The notes below the pieces were generated by a model. The model saw only the letters and a program-made list of their open reading frames with translations. It had not been told where the DNA came from and did no database searches. DNA of 64,000 nucleotides from Parvibaculum sedimenti (GTDB taxonomy: Bacteria > Pseudomonadota > Alphaproteobacteria > Parvibaculales > Parvibaculaceae): NCBI RefSeq assembly GCF_009184905.1, contig NZ_WESC01000004.1, positions 186,001 through 250,000 on the forward strand, given 5' to 3'. Every line of letters starts with the position of its first letter. Positions within the stretch are counted from its first letter, which is position 1. This document shows positions 43,334-52,707 of this stretch, in pieces. Position numbers and translations under genes: made by a program.

Positions 43334-44245
43334 ATGAAAAACAGCGGAAGCGTCATGTCGTCATCGGCCTCCGGCCTCATTGGTCCCAGTTCGCAATTCT
43401 ATTTCTCCCAGCGCCTTCGGCTTCACTATGTCGACTGGGGCAACGAGAACGCGCCGCCGCTGCTGCTCGTTCATGGCGCGCGCGACCATTGCCGCAACTG
43501 GGACTGGGTAGCGGCCGAACTGCGCGACCGCTACCACATCATCGCCCCCGACCTGCGCGGCCATGGCGACAGCCAGTGGATGGTGGGCGGCACTTATGAA
43601 ATGAACGATTACGTCTACGATATCGCGCAGCTCATCCATCAGAAGGGATTGGCGCCGCTGACCATCCTCGCCCATTCGATGGGCGGGGCCGTTGCTTTGC
43701 GCTACGCCGGGCTCTACCCCGACACGGTCAAGAAGCTCGTCGCCATCGAAGGACTCGGTCCCTCGCCCAAGATGCTGGCGGAGCGCACGAAGGACAGCAT
43801 CGACGAGCGTCTTCGTAAATGGATCGACGAAATGCGCGCCATGTCTGCGCGCCAGCCGCGGCGCTACGCCTCGATCGAGGAGGCATGGAAGCGGATGCAG
43901 GCGGAAAACCCGCACCTTTCGCCGGAACGCGCGCGACACCTCACCATTCACGGCGTCAACCAGAACGAGGACGGCAGCTACAGCTGGAAATTCGACAATT
44001 ATCTGCGCGTCCTTCCGCCTTCAGGCTTCGACCCGCAGATGGCAACCTGCCTCTGGGCGCGCATCGATTGCCCGACGCTGCTCGTTCGCGGCAAGGAAAG
44101 CTGGGCGAGCGATCCCCTCGCAGATGGCCGCGCCGCTCATTTCCCGAATGCGCGCGTTGCCAATATTGATGGCGCGGGCCACTGGGTGCACCACGACAAG
44201 CTCGACGAGTTCATGAGCGTCCTGAACGAATTCCTGAACGAATAA
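43334..44245 (+). CDS. Alpha/beta hydrolase
   Basis: A 303-residue alpha/beta hydrolase-fold protein. The oxyanion HG pair is at 47-48 (LVHGARDH), the nucleophile Ser115 in AHSMGG, and the catalytic histidine in GAGHWVHHDK near 279-288. It resembles epoxide hydrolase/esterase-type enzymes acting on small esters or lactones. Translation may instead begin at the ATG at 43355, with CGGAAGCG upstream. The stop is separated by 2 bases from the convergent DUF1330 gene. Confidence 0.85.
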   Translation: MKNSGSVMSSSASGLIGPSSQFYFSQRLRLHYVDWGNENAPPLLLVHGARDHCRNWDWVAAELRDRYHIIAPDLRGHGDSQWMVGGTYEMNDYVYDIAQLIHQKGLAPLTILAHSMGGAVALRYAGLYPDTVKKLVAIEGLGPSPKMLAERTKDSIDERLRKWIDEMRAMSARQPRRYASIEEAWKRMQAENPHLSPERARHLTIHGVNQNEDGSYSWKFDNYLRVLPPSGFDPQMATCLWARIDCPTLLVRGKESWASDPLADGRAAHFPNARVANIDGAGHWVHHDKLDEFMSVLNEFLNE

Positions 44246-44247
44246 TC

Positions 44248-44664
44248 TTATTCGGGAATGGCGTCGCCGCGGCAGGGGATGAGCGCTTGCCAGGCAAGAC
44301 CCGCCTCGCGATGAGCCAGCGCCGCCTGATAGTCCGGCATGGCAATCATCTCAAGAAAAGCCTTGCGCGACGGGTAGCGTATGATGGCGACCATATCCCA
44401 TTCGTCGGTCTCGCTGCCGATGAGCGGCGCGGAACTCGGCGAGCCCCAGAAGAAGCGGCCGCCGACCGCCTTGATCTTCTCCATCGCGACCAGCCCGTAA
44501 AGCCCATAGGCGTCCTGGCCAGAAAGCCCGCCTGCGTCGCGACCGTCTTTATATTCCGCCTTGTCGCGGAACTTGAGCAGATTGAGCATGCCGATGGGCG
44601 CCGTCTGGTCGGCCTTCATGAAGGCCTCGAGTTGCGGCTCGGTAGGCTCAATGGCTCGTGTCAT
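44248..44664 (-). CDS. DUF1330 family protein
   Basis: A 138-residue protein related to the DUF1330 family (dimeric ferredoxin-like fold). Recognisable parts are APIGMLNLLKFRDKA (22-36), YGLYGLVAMEKIKAVGGRFFW, and EWDMVAIIRYPSRKAFLEM. Function unknown. The ATG overlaps the stop of the TetR gene upstream by 4 bases, so regulator and this gene form one unit. Confidence 0.8.
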   Translation of the reverse strand: MTRAIEPTEPQLEAFMKADQTAPIGMLNLLKFRDKAEYKDGRDAGGLSGQDAYGLYGLVAMEKIKAVGGRFFWGSPSSAPLIGSETDEWDMVAIIRYPSRKAFLEMIAMPDYQAALAHREAGLAWQALIPCRGDAIPE

Positions 44665-45347
44665 TTCCTGTCCTTCTTTTTCGTGGCGCGCTTCAGCGCA
44701 GCGAGAGTTTCCGTCGACACCGGCGCGGTCAGGAAACCAACAATCGAGTCGAAGAGATTGGCGAGGAAAAGCGCTCGCGCCACCGTGTCAGTCGCTGCCC
44801 CATGGTGGCGCGTCCAGATCGCGAGCGAGCTCACGGTCATTTCGACAAGGAACCGCTGGCGCTGGATGGCGATCTCCGGCGGCAGGTCGCCCAGCGCCGC
44901 CGTCAGCAGCGACGCCGTCTGCCGGATGCCCGCGAAGTCGCTCCGCAGCGCAATAGCGGGCAGATCGATTTCAGGCTCGTTGAGCACCTGCGCGAGGAAG
45001 CGCACGAAGCGGACGCCCTCTTCCGAATCGAGAAGCTCGGCCATTGGCAGGAATGTGGCGGAGACGACGGCGCGGAGATCATGCTCGCCGCTCTTGCGCA
45101 TCAATTCGTCGAGATAGGCAACCCGCCGCTCGTCGATCGCCTTCACGCGATGTTCGAGGATCGCCTCCAGCAATGACGCCTTCGAGCCAAAATGGTAATG
45201 CAGCGCCGATTCATTGCGCTGACCTGCCGCCTCATTGATCTGCTTCAGCGTGACGCCATGAATGCCGTGCTCGCCGAAGAGCTTCTCTGCGGCGAGGATC
45301 AGCCTTTCGCGCGTGTCACCGCGCCTGGTCGTTTCTTTTTGCTGCAT
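44661..45347 (-). CDS. TetR family transcriptional regulator
   Basis: A 228-residue TetR regulator. The helix-turn-helix is at about 13-60 (RERLILAAEKLFGEHGIHGVTL then SALHYHFGSKASLL). The C-terminal part is a ligand-binding helical bundle. It probably represses itself and the overlapping DUF1330 gene. The divergent tamA start is 75 bases away, so they may share promoters. Confidence 0.88.
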   Translation of the reverse strand: MQQKETTRRGDTRERLILAAEKLFGEHGIHGVTLKQINEAAGQRNESALHYHFGSKASLLEAILEHRVKAIDERRVAYLDELMRKSGEHDLRAVVSATFLPMAELLDSEEGVRFVRFLAQVLNEPEIDLPAIALRSDFAGIRQTASLLTAALGDLPPEIAIQRQRFLVEMTVSSLAIWTRHHGAATDTVARALFLANLFDSIVGFLTAPVSTETLAALKRATKKKDRK

Positions 45348-45422
45348 ATGTCCACACTAATGTTACTCATTAAACAGGTCAAGGCGGCTTCGGAAGGCGC
45401 TCAATCCCTGTATGATCGCATC

Positions 45423-47393
45423 ATGCTTCGATCGGGATTGCACGTCCTCGGGCGCTGGCGGGGGCGTTTTCTTTGCGCAGCCGCCAACCGGCCCCAGTCT
45501 GGACCGGGCCAGCACCGGCCTCCAAGGGAAAGCCGACGGCTGCGGATAGTCCTTGCCGCGCTACGCCATGAACTCGCGCCTGCCACGGGCATTGCGCTCC
45601 TCTCCTGCCTCGCGGCGGTCTCCATCTTCTCACCACTCCGCGCCGCGCCGCCGGAAGCACAGACAAACACCACGGCGAAACAACCCTCCACACTCGCCTT
45701 CGGCACACGCGTCGAGGGAACGAAAATCCCCGACGACCTGCGCGCGACACTCACCGACAATATCCAGCTCGGCAAGGGCAAGGCCCCCTCGCCCGCGACG
45801 CTCGGCCAACTGCGCCGCCGCGCCACGGAGGACGCAGCAAGACTCAACGACGTGTTGCGGTCCGAGGCTTATTATAACGGCCGTGTCGATGTCGAGATCG
45901 AGGAGGCGCAGGGTGGCCGCCTCGACGTCGCCTTCAGGGTGACGCTCGGCCCCCGCAGCATGATTCGCAGCTTCATCATCCAATATACCGACAGCCCTTG
46001 CGACATGGCCTCGCTGCCGAAGGACGGCACGGCGCTCGGCCTGAAGTCCAACCGCGCGGCACGGGCCCAGCGCGTCATCGACCTGACCGCCGCCGCCATG
46101 AGCTTTCTCGAAAATCACGGCCATCCGCGACCGAAGCTCGCGGAGCGCAAGGTCATCGTCGATCTCGCCGCCAATCAGGCCGACATCACGCTGACCATTA
46201 AGGCGGGCCCGCCCGAACGCTTTGGCGATCTCACCATCGCGAATGAAGGCCGCACGAAGGACGACTATGTGCGCTCGCTCACGAAGTTCAAGCCGGGCGA
46301 TCCCTATGATCGCAGCAAGGCCGACGCCACCGTATCCGAACTCCGCAAGACCGGCCTCTTCGATCGCGTGACGCTCGATGCCGTCGATACATCTGGCGAC
46401 ACCGTGCCGCAAAAGCTCACCCTCACCGAGCGTCCCCACCGCTCCGTCGGCGTGGGTGCGCGCTGGTCGTCGGATCAGGGAGCCGGCGTCACCACCTTCT
46501 GGGAGCATCGCAATTTCTTCAGCGCAGCGGAAAAACTCCATCTCGATCTCACCATCGCGCAGGAGTTGCAGCTTCTGGGCGCGCATTTCAGCAAGCCGCA
46601 CTTTCTGCGCGACGACCAGACCCTGCTCGCGGATTTCGAGGTCGCACATGAAATCACCGACGCCTATCACGAGAACCGCGTAAAGACGGCGGCGGGCATC
46701 GCGCGGAAACTCCGCGAAACCCTCAATGCAAGCGCAGGCCTCTCTTTTGAAATAGAGCGCACGACCGACAGCACGGGCTACCACGCCTATGAACTCTTCG
46801 GCATTCCGATGACCGGGCGCTATGACGGCAGCAACGATCTTCTCGATCCGACGAAAGGCATGCGCCTCGGCCTTGCGCTCACGCCCTATGCGGGCAGCGC
46901 CGATGGCGCGGCGACGACTTTCGTGAAACTCGACGCAACGGGCTCGACCTATTTGAGTTTCAGCCGCAAATTCACTCTCGCGTTGCGCGCCCGCTACGGC
47001 TCCATGCTTGCGCAGCAAACGGGCGATGTGCCGGGCTCGATCCGCTTCTATGCCGGCGGAGGCAGTTCCATCCGCGGCTATGGCTATCAGCTCGTCGGCC
47101 CGATCAATGCCAAGAAGGAGCCTCTCGGTGCGCGCTCCGTCTTCGAGGCAAGCGCGGAGACACGATATCGCGTCAGCCGCGACATCGGCCTCGTCGCCTT
47201 TCTTGATGCGGGCAATGCCTGGTCCACACCTACGCCGAAATTCAGCGAACAATTGCGGCTCGGCGCCGGCGTCGGCGTCCGCTACTACACGGTCGTCGGG
47301 CCCATCAGGGCCGATATAGGCATTCCACTCAACAAACGGCCCGGCATCGACGATTCTTTCCAGCTCTATTTCTCGCTCGGACAGGCTTTCTGA
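45423..47393 (+). CDS. tamA: TamA-like outer-membrane assembly protein
   Basis: A 656-residue BamA-family protein. A signal-like segment (LLSCLAAVSIFSPLRAA) ends at about residue 75, later than usual because the N terminus is extended; the start at 45423 is a best guess. POTRA domains follow to about residue 370 (for example FGDLTIANEGRTKDDYVRSLTKFKPGDPYD), and the 16-strand barrel occupies the rest, with GGSSSIRGYGYQLVGP as the conserved RGY loop (lid lock) and a C-terminal aromatic (SLGQAF). With TamB it assembles outer-membrane proteins or moves lipids. The stop overlaps the tamB start. Confidence 0.88.
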   Translation: MLRSGLHVLGRWRGRFLCAAANRPQSGPGQHRPPRESRRLRIVLAALRHELAPATGIALLSCLAAVSIFSPLRAAPPEAQTNTTAKQPSTLAFGTRVEGTKIPDDLRATLTDNIQLGKGKAPSPATLGQLRRRATEDAARLNDVLRSEAYYNGRVDVEIEEAQGGRLDVAFRVTLGPRSMIRSFIIQYTDSPCDMASLPKDGTALGLKSNRAARAQRVIDLTAAAMSFLENHGHPRPKLAERKVIVDLAANQADITLTIKAGPPERFGDLTIANEGRTKDDYVRSLTKFKPGDPYDRSKADATVSELRKTGLFDRVTLDAVDTSGDTVPQKLTLTERPHRSVGVGARWSSDQGAGVTTFWEHRNFFSAAEKLHLDLTIAQELQLLGAHFSKPHFLRDDQTLLADFEVAHEITDAYHENRVKTAAGIARKLRETLNASAGLSFEIERTTDSTGYHAYELFGIPMTGRYDGSNDLLDPTKGMRLGLALTPYAGSADGAATTFVKLDATGSTYLSFSRKFTLALRARYGSMLAQQTGDVPGSIRFYAGGGSSIRGYGYQLVGPINAKKEPLGARSVFEASAETRYRVSRDIGLVAFLDAGNAWSTPTPKFSEQLRLGAGVGVRYYTVVGPIRADIGIPLNKRPGIDDSFQLYFSLGQAF

Positions 47394-50300
47394 TGGCTCG
47401 CGCGCAATCGCCCAATCTCAGCCATACGACGGGCCTTGTTCGCGCCATTGGCGCCATCGCGCTCGGCATCTTCGCCATGCTGCTCGGCCTCGTCGCAATT
47501 ATGGTCGTCGCGCTGCAAGTGCCGGATGTCCGCGAGCGGCTGCTCGCCCTCGCGCTCGGCGCGGTCAATCAGGGCGGCACCCGAGTCGAAATCGGCGAGA
47601 TCGGCGGCGCATGGCCCCAGCACCTCGAAGTCCGCAACGTTACCCTCAGCGACGCCGAAGGCGTCTGGCTTTCGCTTGAGGAAGCGAAGCTCGACTGGCA
47701 TCCAGCCTCGCTTCTCATCGGCACGTTCCACGTCGAAAATCTCTCCGTCGTGGCGCTCGGCATTTCGCGCAGCCCCGCGAGCGACACGCCCTCCACCTCC
47801 AGCGGCTTCAGTCTCCCCACGCTTCCCGTCGCGATCCGCATCGATGCAGCAAAGGCCGAGCGGCTGACGCTCGGCAAGCGACTCACCGGCATCGCGGAGA
47901 AGGGCATGCTGGCGCAACTCGACGCGACAGCGCAGCTCGGGTTCAGCGCAAACCGTCTCTCGCTGACACTTGCCGCGCAGCGCACCGACCGCGTGCCCGG
48001 CAAGATAGACGCGACGATTTTTTTCGACCGCCGCACTCAGGAACTCGATGCGAACGTCTTTGCCGAAGACGGCAGCGTGGCCAAGCCCGGTCTTATCGCC
48101 ACGCTCGGACATGTCGCGGGCGCAGAGCATGTAACGCTTACGGCACGGGCGCGGAACGACAATGGCAAGGTAACGGGCGAAGCCAAACTTGACGCTGGCA
48201 GCGCGCTCTTCTTTTCGGCCAATGCGCAAGGCAGCTGGAACCGGACGCTCGCCCTTGGCACAAGCATGAGCGCCGAAGGCAATCTCGTCTCCAATGCGCT
48301 TTCCGATCTGGGCCGCGCTCGCCGTGTCGAGCTCGCGACGAATATCGCTCTCGACCCAGACGACACACTGACATTGAAAGACTTCCGCCTCGACGCAGCT
48401 CCTTTCGCGCTTATAGGCGGCGCGCGATTGACCGACGCCTTCGGCTCCGCATCGCGCGACCTCGCTGCCGATGGAACGCTTTCAGGCCTCGACCGCTTCG
48501 CAGGCAAGTCGGGCAACGCCGCACTCGCATCGCTCGAATGGCACATCGCGGGCCAGATCGACACCGCGTCCAACCTCGCCCATATCACGGAAGCCACACT
48601 CGCCACGCCCTCTGGCAAGCTCATCCTTTCGGGAGATGTTTCGCTCGACGGCACCAGCGTGAAGGGCGGGGCCGAGGCGACACTTACCGACCTCACGCCC
48701 TATGGCGATCTCGTCGGGCAAAGCATGAGGGGCGCCGCGCAGATTACCCTCTCGCCCTTCGCGCGCGCTCCGGATGGCGACGGCGCAGGCGACCTCGTCA
48801 TCAAGACTAGCGGCGTCGATCTCAACGATGCGACGCTCAACCCGTTTTTTGGCGGCGATGTCGCGATCGATGCTTCGCTCATCCTGCCGAAGGCGGGCGG
48901 CTTCGCCTTTCCCTCCATCGCGCTTACGCCTTCGACGGGTGCCTATCGCTTCCACGCGTCCATCGCGCAAAGCGCCAACGACGTTCTTTCCGGAGAAGCG
49001 CATTTCGAAACCGGCGAAATCGCGACGCTGCTTCCCGGAGAGGACGTTGCGGGCCGTTTCGCCGCTGACGCCACGCTGGCCGGTAGCCTCTCCGCTCCCC
49101 GCGGGGCCGTGAAGGCGCGGCTGGCCGATGGCTCACTCTATGGCTTCGGCACAAAACTCGCGTCGCTCGATCTCGCTGCCGATGAAGGAGGCGCCGGCCC
49201 CGTCGCCTTCCGCTTCGAAGGACCGGATGGCAAGGCCGCGCTCGACGCCACGCTCGCGCTTCCGAAGGAAGGCGGTGCGAGGCTCGATACTCTGAAGGCC
49301 GATCTCTTCGGTACGTCGCTCGACGGCGCGCTCGCTATCTCCAATGATGGGCTTCTTTCCGGTACGCTCAAGGGAGAGCACACATCGCTGAAACTCTTCA
49401 CAGCGGTGACCAGCCTCGACATCGGCGGAAACGGCACGGTCTCGCTCACCGTCGAGCCCCGCGACGGCAAACAGCACGCGGCGCTTACCGTCGATACGCA
49501 GCGCATGACCGTCGATATGATCGACAGGATCGAATTCGACCGCGCCGCGCTCTCCGTGAAAATCGACGATCTTTTCGGGGCCATGGACATCGACGGAACA
49601 TTCACAGCGCCCACCGGTCAGGTGGGCCTCACACGGCTCGATGTGACGCGGCTGACGGCAAAGGGCCCGCTCGCCAGGCTCGCGCTCAACCTCGATGCCG
49701 CAGGCACACGCGAGTCCTACAAGGTCGAACCTGTGTCCCTTTCCGCTGCTGCGATCTATGCGGAAAAAACCGAAACGATTTCCGTTTCGAAATTCGACCT
49801 TGCTCTCGGCGCCGCGTCGCTCGCGCTTGCGAAGCCCGCAAATATCGACGTTCGCGGCGGCGTCGATGCAAAGGCGGTGACATTTGATGCGAAGGGGCCT
49901 TCCGGCAGCGGCGCGATAAAAGGCGGGCTTGTCTTGCAGTCTCGCACGGTGCGCCTCAACGTCGAAGCGAACACACTGCCGCTCGAACTCGTGAGCCCCT
50001 TGCTCCTCAGCGAAACCGCGCATGGCTTGGGCGATGCGCAGCTCGCGCTCGACAGCGGCAAGGGAACGGGCTCGCTCTCGCTCAAACTCTCGAAACTCAC
50101 CCTCGCTCAGGCAGATGAAACGGAACGCCCGGCCTTCGACGCAACGCTCGACGGCACCTGGGCGCGGGGCCGCCTCGATCTCTCCGCCAATGCTATGGGC
50201 GTCTCGACACGGCCATTCGAACTCAAGGCCTCGCTTCCCGTCAGCCGCGCTTCCGACAGCGCGTGGCCCGCGCTTGCGAAACGGGGTGCCGTATCGGGCA

Positions 50301-51592
50301 GCCTCGACTGGGAGGGGCCAGCCGCATCGCTGGTGGCGCTCGCCGATCTGACGACGCAGCAGCTCGGCGGCGATGCGAAAGTCGCGCTGCGAGCGAGCGG
50401 CGACATTTCAGGCCCGCTGATCAATGGCCAAGCGAGCGTCACGAATGGCACTTACGAGAATTTCGACAGCGGCACGGTATTGCGCGACCTCTCGCTTTCG
50501 CTCACCGGACGCAACAGCCAGACCGTGAACTTCACCCTCGATGCGAATGACGGGGCGAAGGGCCATGTCGCGGCGAGCGGCGAAATCCATCTCGCAAAAG
50601 GCGCCTTCCCCGCCATTTCCGCCAACGCGACATTCGACAATGCACATCTGGTGCGACAATCCGAAGCGGATATCGCAGTCAACGGCGCGCTCGAACTTGC
50701 GGGCGCGACCTTCCCGCCCGGACCCGACGCGCCATTGAGCCTCAAGGGTAAGCTCACGACGACGCTCGCCCAGATCCGCATTCCCGAAAATCTGTCGAGC
50801 AGCGTCGCACAAATCGATGTTGTCGAAATCAATGGCGCCCCCTCACGCATCGCGGCCGTCGGCCGGTCGACGCCGGTGCCCATCGACCTCGATGTCGCAC
50901 TTGGCTTCGGCGAGCCGCTCAAGGTCAGCGGACGCGGACTCGACTCGCTGTGGGACGGTGACCTCAGGATCGACGGAACGGCGATGGATCCGCGCATCGA
51001 CGGCGCACTGACAAGCCGGCGCGGCACACTCGATTTCGCCGGCAAGACCTTCACCCTGACCAAGGGTGCCGTCCATTTCCTCGACCGGCCCCCCATCGAT
51101 CCCGACATTGACACTACGCTCACCTACAAGCGCACGGACCTCACCGCGTATGTCGCCGTCACCGGTCGCAGTTCCGCGCCGCAGGTGACACTCACCTCCG
51201 ATCCCGAACTCCCGCGCGACGAAATCCTCTCGCGCATCCTTTTCAACAAGGGGGCGGGCGAACTCTCCGCCATGGAGGCGGTGCAGCTTGCCAATACACT
51301 CGCCCAACTCTCCGGCAAGGGTGGGCTAAGCGGCGCAGGCATTCTCGGTTCCGTGCAGAATACGCTCGGCCTCGACGTGCTCAGAATCGATCAGGCCGAG
51401 TCGGGTGCGACCACAGTCGCCGCGGGCAAATATATCCAGAAAGGCATTTACGTCGGCGTGGAACAGGGCGCTCTGTCGAGCGACAGCTCCGTGAAGGTCC
51501 AGATCGAGGTGACGCCGCAGATCACCGTCGACACACGCATAGGGCAGAGCACCGGCGGAGACGTCGGCGTCAACTGGAAGTGGGACTATTAG
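47393..51592 (+). CDS. tamB: TamB-like translocation/lipid-transfer protein
   Basis: A 1399-residue protein. A membrane anchor lies at about 16-42, followed by a very long beta-taco repeat region and the C-terminal TamB domain (DUF490), visible in GRGLDSLWDGDLRIDG...TSRRGTLDFAGKTFTL and DPELPRDEILSRILFNKGAGELSAMEAVQLANTL. The end is TGGDVGVNWKWDY. TamB bridges inner and outer membranes and partners TamA; related AsmA-like proteins carry phospholipids. ATG overlaps the tamA stop by 1 base. Confidence 0.9.
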   Translation: MARAQSPNLSHTTGLVRAIGAIALGIFAMLLGLVAIMVVALQVPDVRERLLALALGAVNQGGTRVEIGEIGGAWPQHLEVRNVTLSDAEGVWLSLEEAKLDWHPASLLIGTFHVENLSVVALGISRSPASDTPSTSSGFSLPTLPVAIRIDAAKAERLTLGKRLTGIAEKGMLAQLDATAQLGFSANRLSLTLAAQRTDRVPGKIDATIFFDRRTQELDANVFAEDGSVAKPGLIATLGHVAGAEHVTLTARARNDNGKVTGEAKLDAGSALFFSANAQGSWNRTLALGTSMSAEGNLVSNALSDLGRARRVELATNIALDPDDTLTLKDFRLDAAPFALIGGARLTDAFGSASRDLAADGTLSGLDRFAGKSGNAALASLEWHIAGQIDTASNLAHITEATLATPSGKLILSGDVSLDGTSVKGGAEATLTDLTPYGDLVGQSMRGAAQITLSPFARAPDGDGAGDLVIKTSGVDLNDATLNPFFGGDVAIDASLILPKAGGFAFPSIALTPSTGAYRFHASIAQSANDVLSGEAHFETGEIATLLPGEDVAGRFAADATLAGSLSAPRGAVKARLADGSLYGFGTKLASLDLAADEGGAGPVAFRFEGPDGKAALDATLALPKEGGARLDTLKADLFGTSLDGALAISNDGLLSGTLKGEHTSLKLFTAVTSLDIGGNGTVSLTVEPRDGKQHAALTVDTQRMTVDMIDRIEFDRAALSVKIDDLFGAMDIDGTFTAPTGQVGLTRLDVTRLTAKGPLARLALNLDAAGTRESYKVEPVSLSAAAIYAEKTETISVSKFDLALGAASLALAKPANIDVRGGVDAKAVTFDAKGPSGSGAIKGGLVLQSRTVRLNVEANTLPLELVSPLLLSETAHGLGDAQLALDSGKGTGSLSLKLSKLTLAQADETERPAFDATLDGTWARGRLDLSANAMGVSTRPFELKASLPVSRASDSAWPALAKRGAVSGSLDWEGPAASLVALADLTTQQLGGDAKVALRASGDISGPLINGQASVTNGTYENFDSGTVLRDLSLSLTGRNSQTVNFTLDANDGAKGHVAASGEIHLAKGAFPAISANATFDNAHLVRQSEADIAVNGALELAGATFPPGPDAPLSLKGKLTTTLAQIRIPENLSSSVAQIDVVEINGAPSRIAAVGRSTPVPIDLDVALGFGEPLKVSGRGLDSLWDGDLRIDGTAMDPRIDGALTSRRGTLDFAGKTFTLTKGAVHFLDRPPIDPDIDTTLTYKRTDLTAYVAVTGRSSAPQVTLTSDPELPRDEILSRILFNKGAGELSAMEAVQLANTLAQLSGKGGLSGAGILGSVQNTLGLDVLRIDQAESGATTVAAGKYIQKGIYVGVEQGALSSDSSVKVQIEVTPQITVDTRIGQSTGGDVGVNWKWDY

Positions 51593-51598
51593 AAAGTC

Positions 51599-51964
51599 TC
51601 AGTAGGACGAACGGGGCGGGAAACCGTCGTCCACGCTACCGCGCTGGCCGCCGGGTGCGATCTTGTTGCCGCTGTTTAGCAGCTTCTGCCGCCGGGCTTC
51701 TTCTTCCTGACGCCTCATCTTGTACTGGTCGGCATACATCTCGGCGTCGTGCTGGGCCTTCGTGTCGTAACGGGGATCCTGATCCGAACGGTTGTTCACG
51801 GGCGGAGAATCGGCCTCGTCCTTGAGTTCATAGACCTTGTGACCTGCCTGCCCCGCCGACTCCGACGGAGCGGTGTCCTGTGCGAATGCCGACGAAACCG
51901 CCAAAACCGTGGCAAAACTCGCCACGCCCAGGGCCAACAGAGGCCTCGCGATTCGATTCTTCAT
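51599..51964 (-). CDS. Small exported protein of unknown function
   Basis: A 121-residue exported protein with a signal peptide (MKNRIARPLLALGVASFATV then AVSSAFA, cleaved before QDTAPSE). The mature part is hydrophilic, with an acidic, Asp-rich middle (SPPVNNRSDQDPRYDTKAQHD) and a helical Arg/Glu stretch (YKMRRQEEEARRQK). No family recognised. It converges on tamB with a 6-base gap, and its upstream region is shared with the divergent ferredoxin gene. Confidence 0.7.
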   Translation of the reverse strand: MKNRIARPLLALGVASFATVLAVSSAFAQDTAPSESAGQAGHKVYELKDEADSPPVNNRSDQDPRYDTKAQHDAEMYADQYKMRRQEEEARRQKLLNSGNKIAPGGQRGSVDDGFPPRSSY

Positions 51965-52296
51965 GATCTCAGCACCTTTTTTCAGGACCGTTTGCGGCCT
52001 CAATATAGGAATGCGCCGCCGTCTCGCATAGTTGCATTTGCATCACGGTTGCATTCGTTCAGTTGCACCCCAGGGAACGACACTATCCGCTTACGGATGA
52101 TAACGAATCGCAGCCTCCGCCGTCCCGTTTGGCTGGACTATCTGTCGCACCCGTCACTGGGCTTGCGGACATTGTGACGCAGCGTCAACTTTCGCGTCAT
52201 AGATCACATTTCTCCTATGGGTATTGCCTGCGTGAGAACAAGCCGCTCGAACGGCCAACCGCCAGGCAACAGGAAACCGCGGGAAGTGAAGTCGCG
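51965..52296. promoter_or_regulatory. Divergent promoter region with TTGCA repeats and an imperfect palindrome
   Basis: About 330 bases without a gene. Four direct TTGCA[TC] repeats begin at 52032, 52038, 52049 and 52063, and a 13-base palindrome TGACGCAGCGTCA lies at 52177-52189. Either could be an operator for the exported-protein gene (minus) or the ferredoxin gene (plus). Confidence 0.45.
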
Positions 52297-52617
52297 ATGG
52301 CGAAGATTAAATACATCGAATGCGACGGGACCGAGCATCAGGTCGATGTTCCCAATGGCCTCTCCGTGATGGAAGGCGCCATCCGCTACACCATTCCGGG
52401 CATTGACGGGGATTGCGGCGGGGCCTGCGCCTGCGCCACCTGCCACGTCTATGTCGAGAATGGCTGGATGGAGAAGCTCGCACCGATGGAAGACCTCGAG
52501 CGCGACATGCTCGACTTCGCCTTCGACGTCAAGGAGAACAGCCGCCTTTCCTGCCAGATCAAGGTGGACGAAACGATCGACGGTCTCGTCGTTCGCACGC
52601 CCGCCCGCCAGTACTGA
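52297..52617 (+). CDS. [2Fe-2S] ferredoxin
   Basis: A 106-residue adrenodoxin/putidaredoxin-type ferredoxin. The cluster ligands are C-GGACA-C-AT-C (spacing C-x5-C-x2-C, near 39-48) plus a fourth cysteine in SRLSCQI near 86. It carries one electron at a time to a P450 or non-haem oxygenase. The next gene, 91 bases downstream, is a di-iron ferritin-like protein and is the most direct candidate acceptor. Start at 52297 with GGGAAGTGA upstream. Confidence 0.9.
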   Translation: MAKIKYIECDGTEHQVDVPNGLSVMEGAIRYTIPGIDGDCGGACACATCHVYVENGWMEKLAPMEDLERDMLDFAFDVKENSRLSCQIKVDETIDGLVVRTPARQY

Positions 52618-52707
52618 CGTTGACGTGAGATAGCGGACGCTCGCGCCCGCAGAGCTTCACCGGCCGCCGACAAGAACAACAAGCGGCCCCATGACGGAGG
52701 AAGGTCT

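Noticed and set aside
45630-47252. A 540-residue minus-strand frame over tamA
   Set aside because: Antisense to an easily recognised BamA-family gene.
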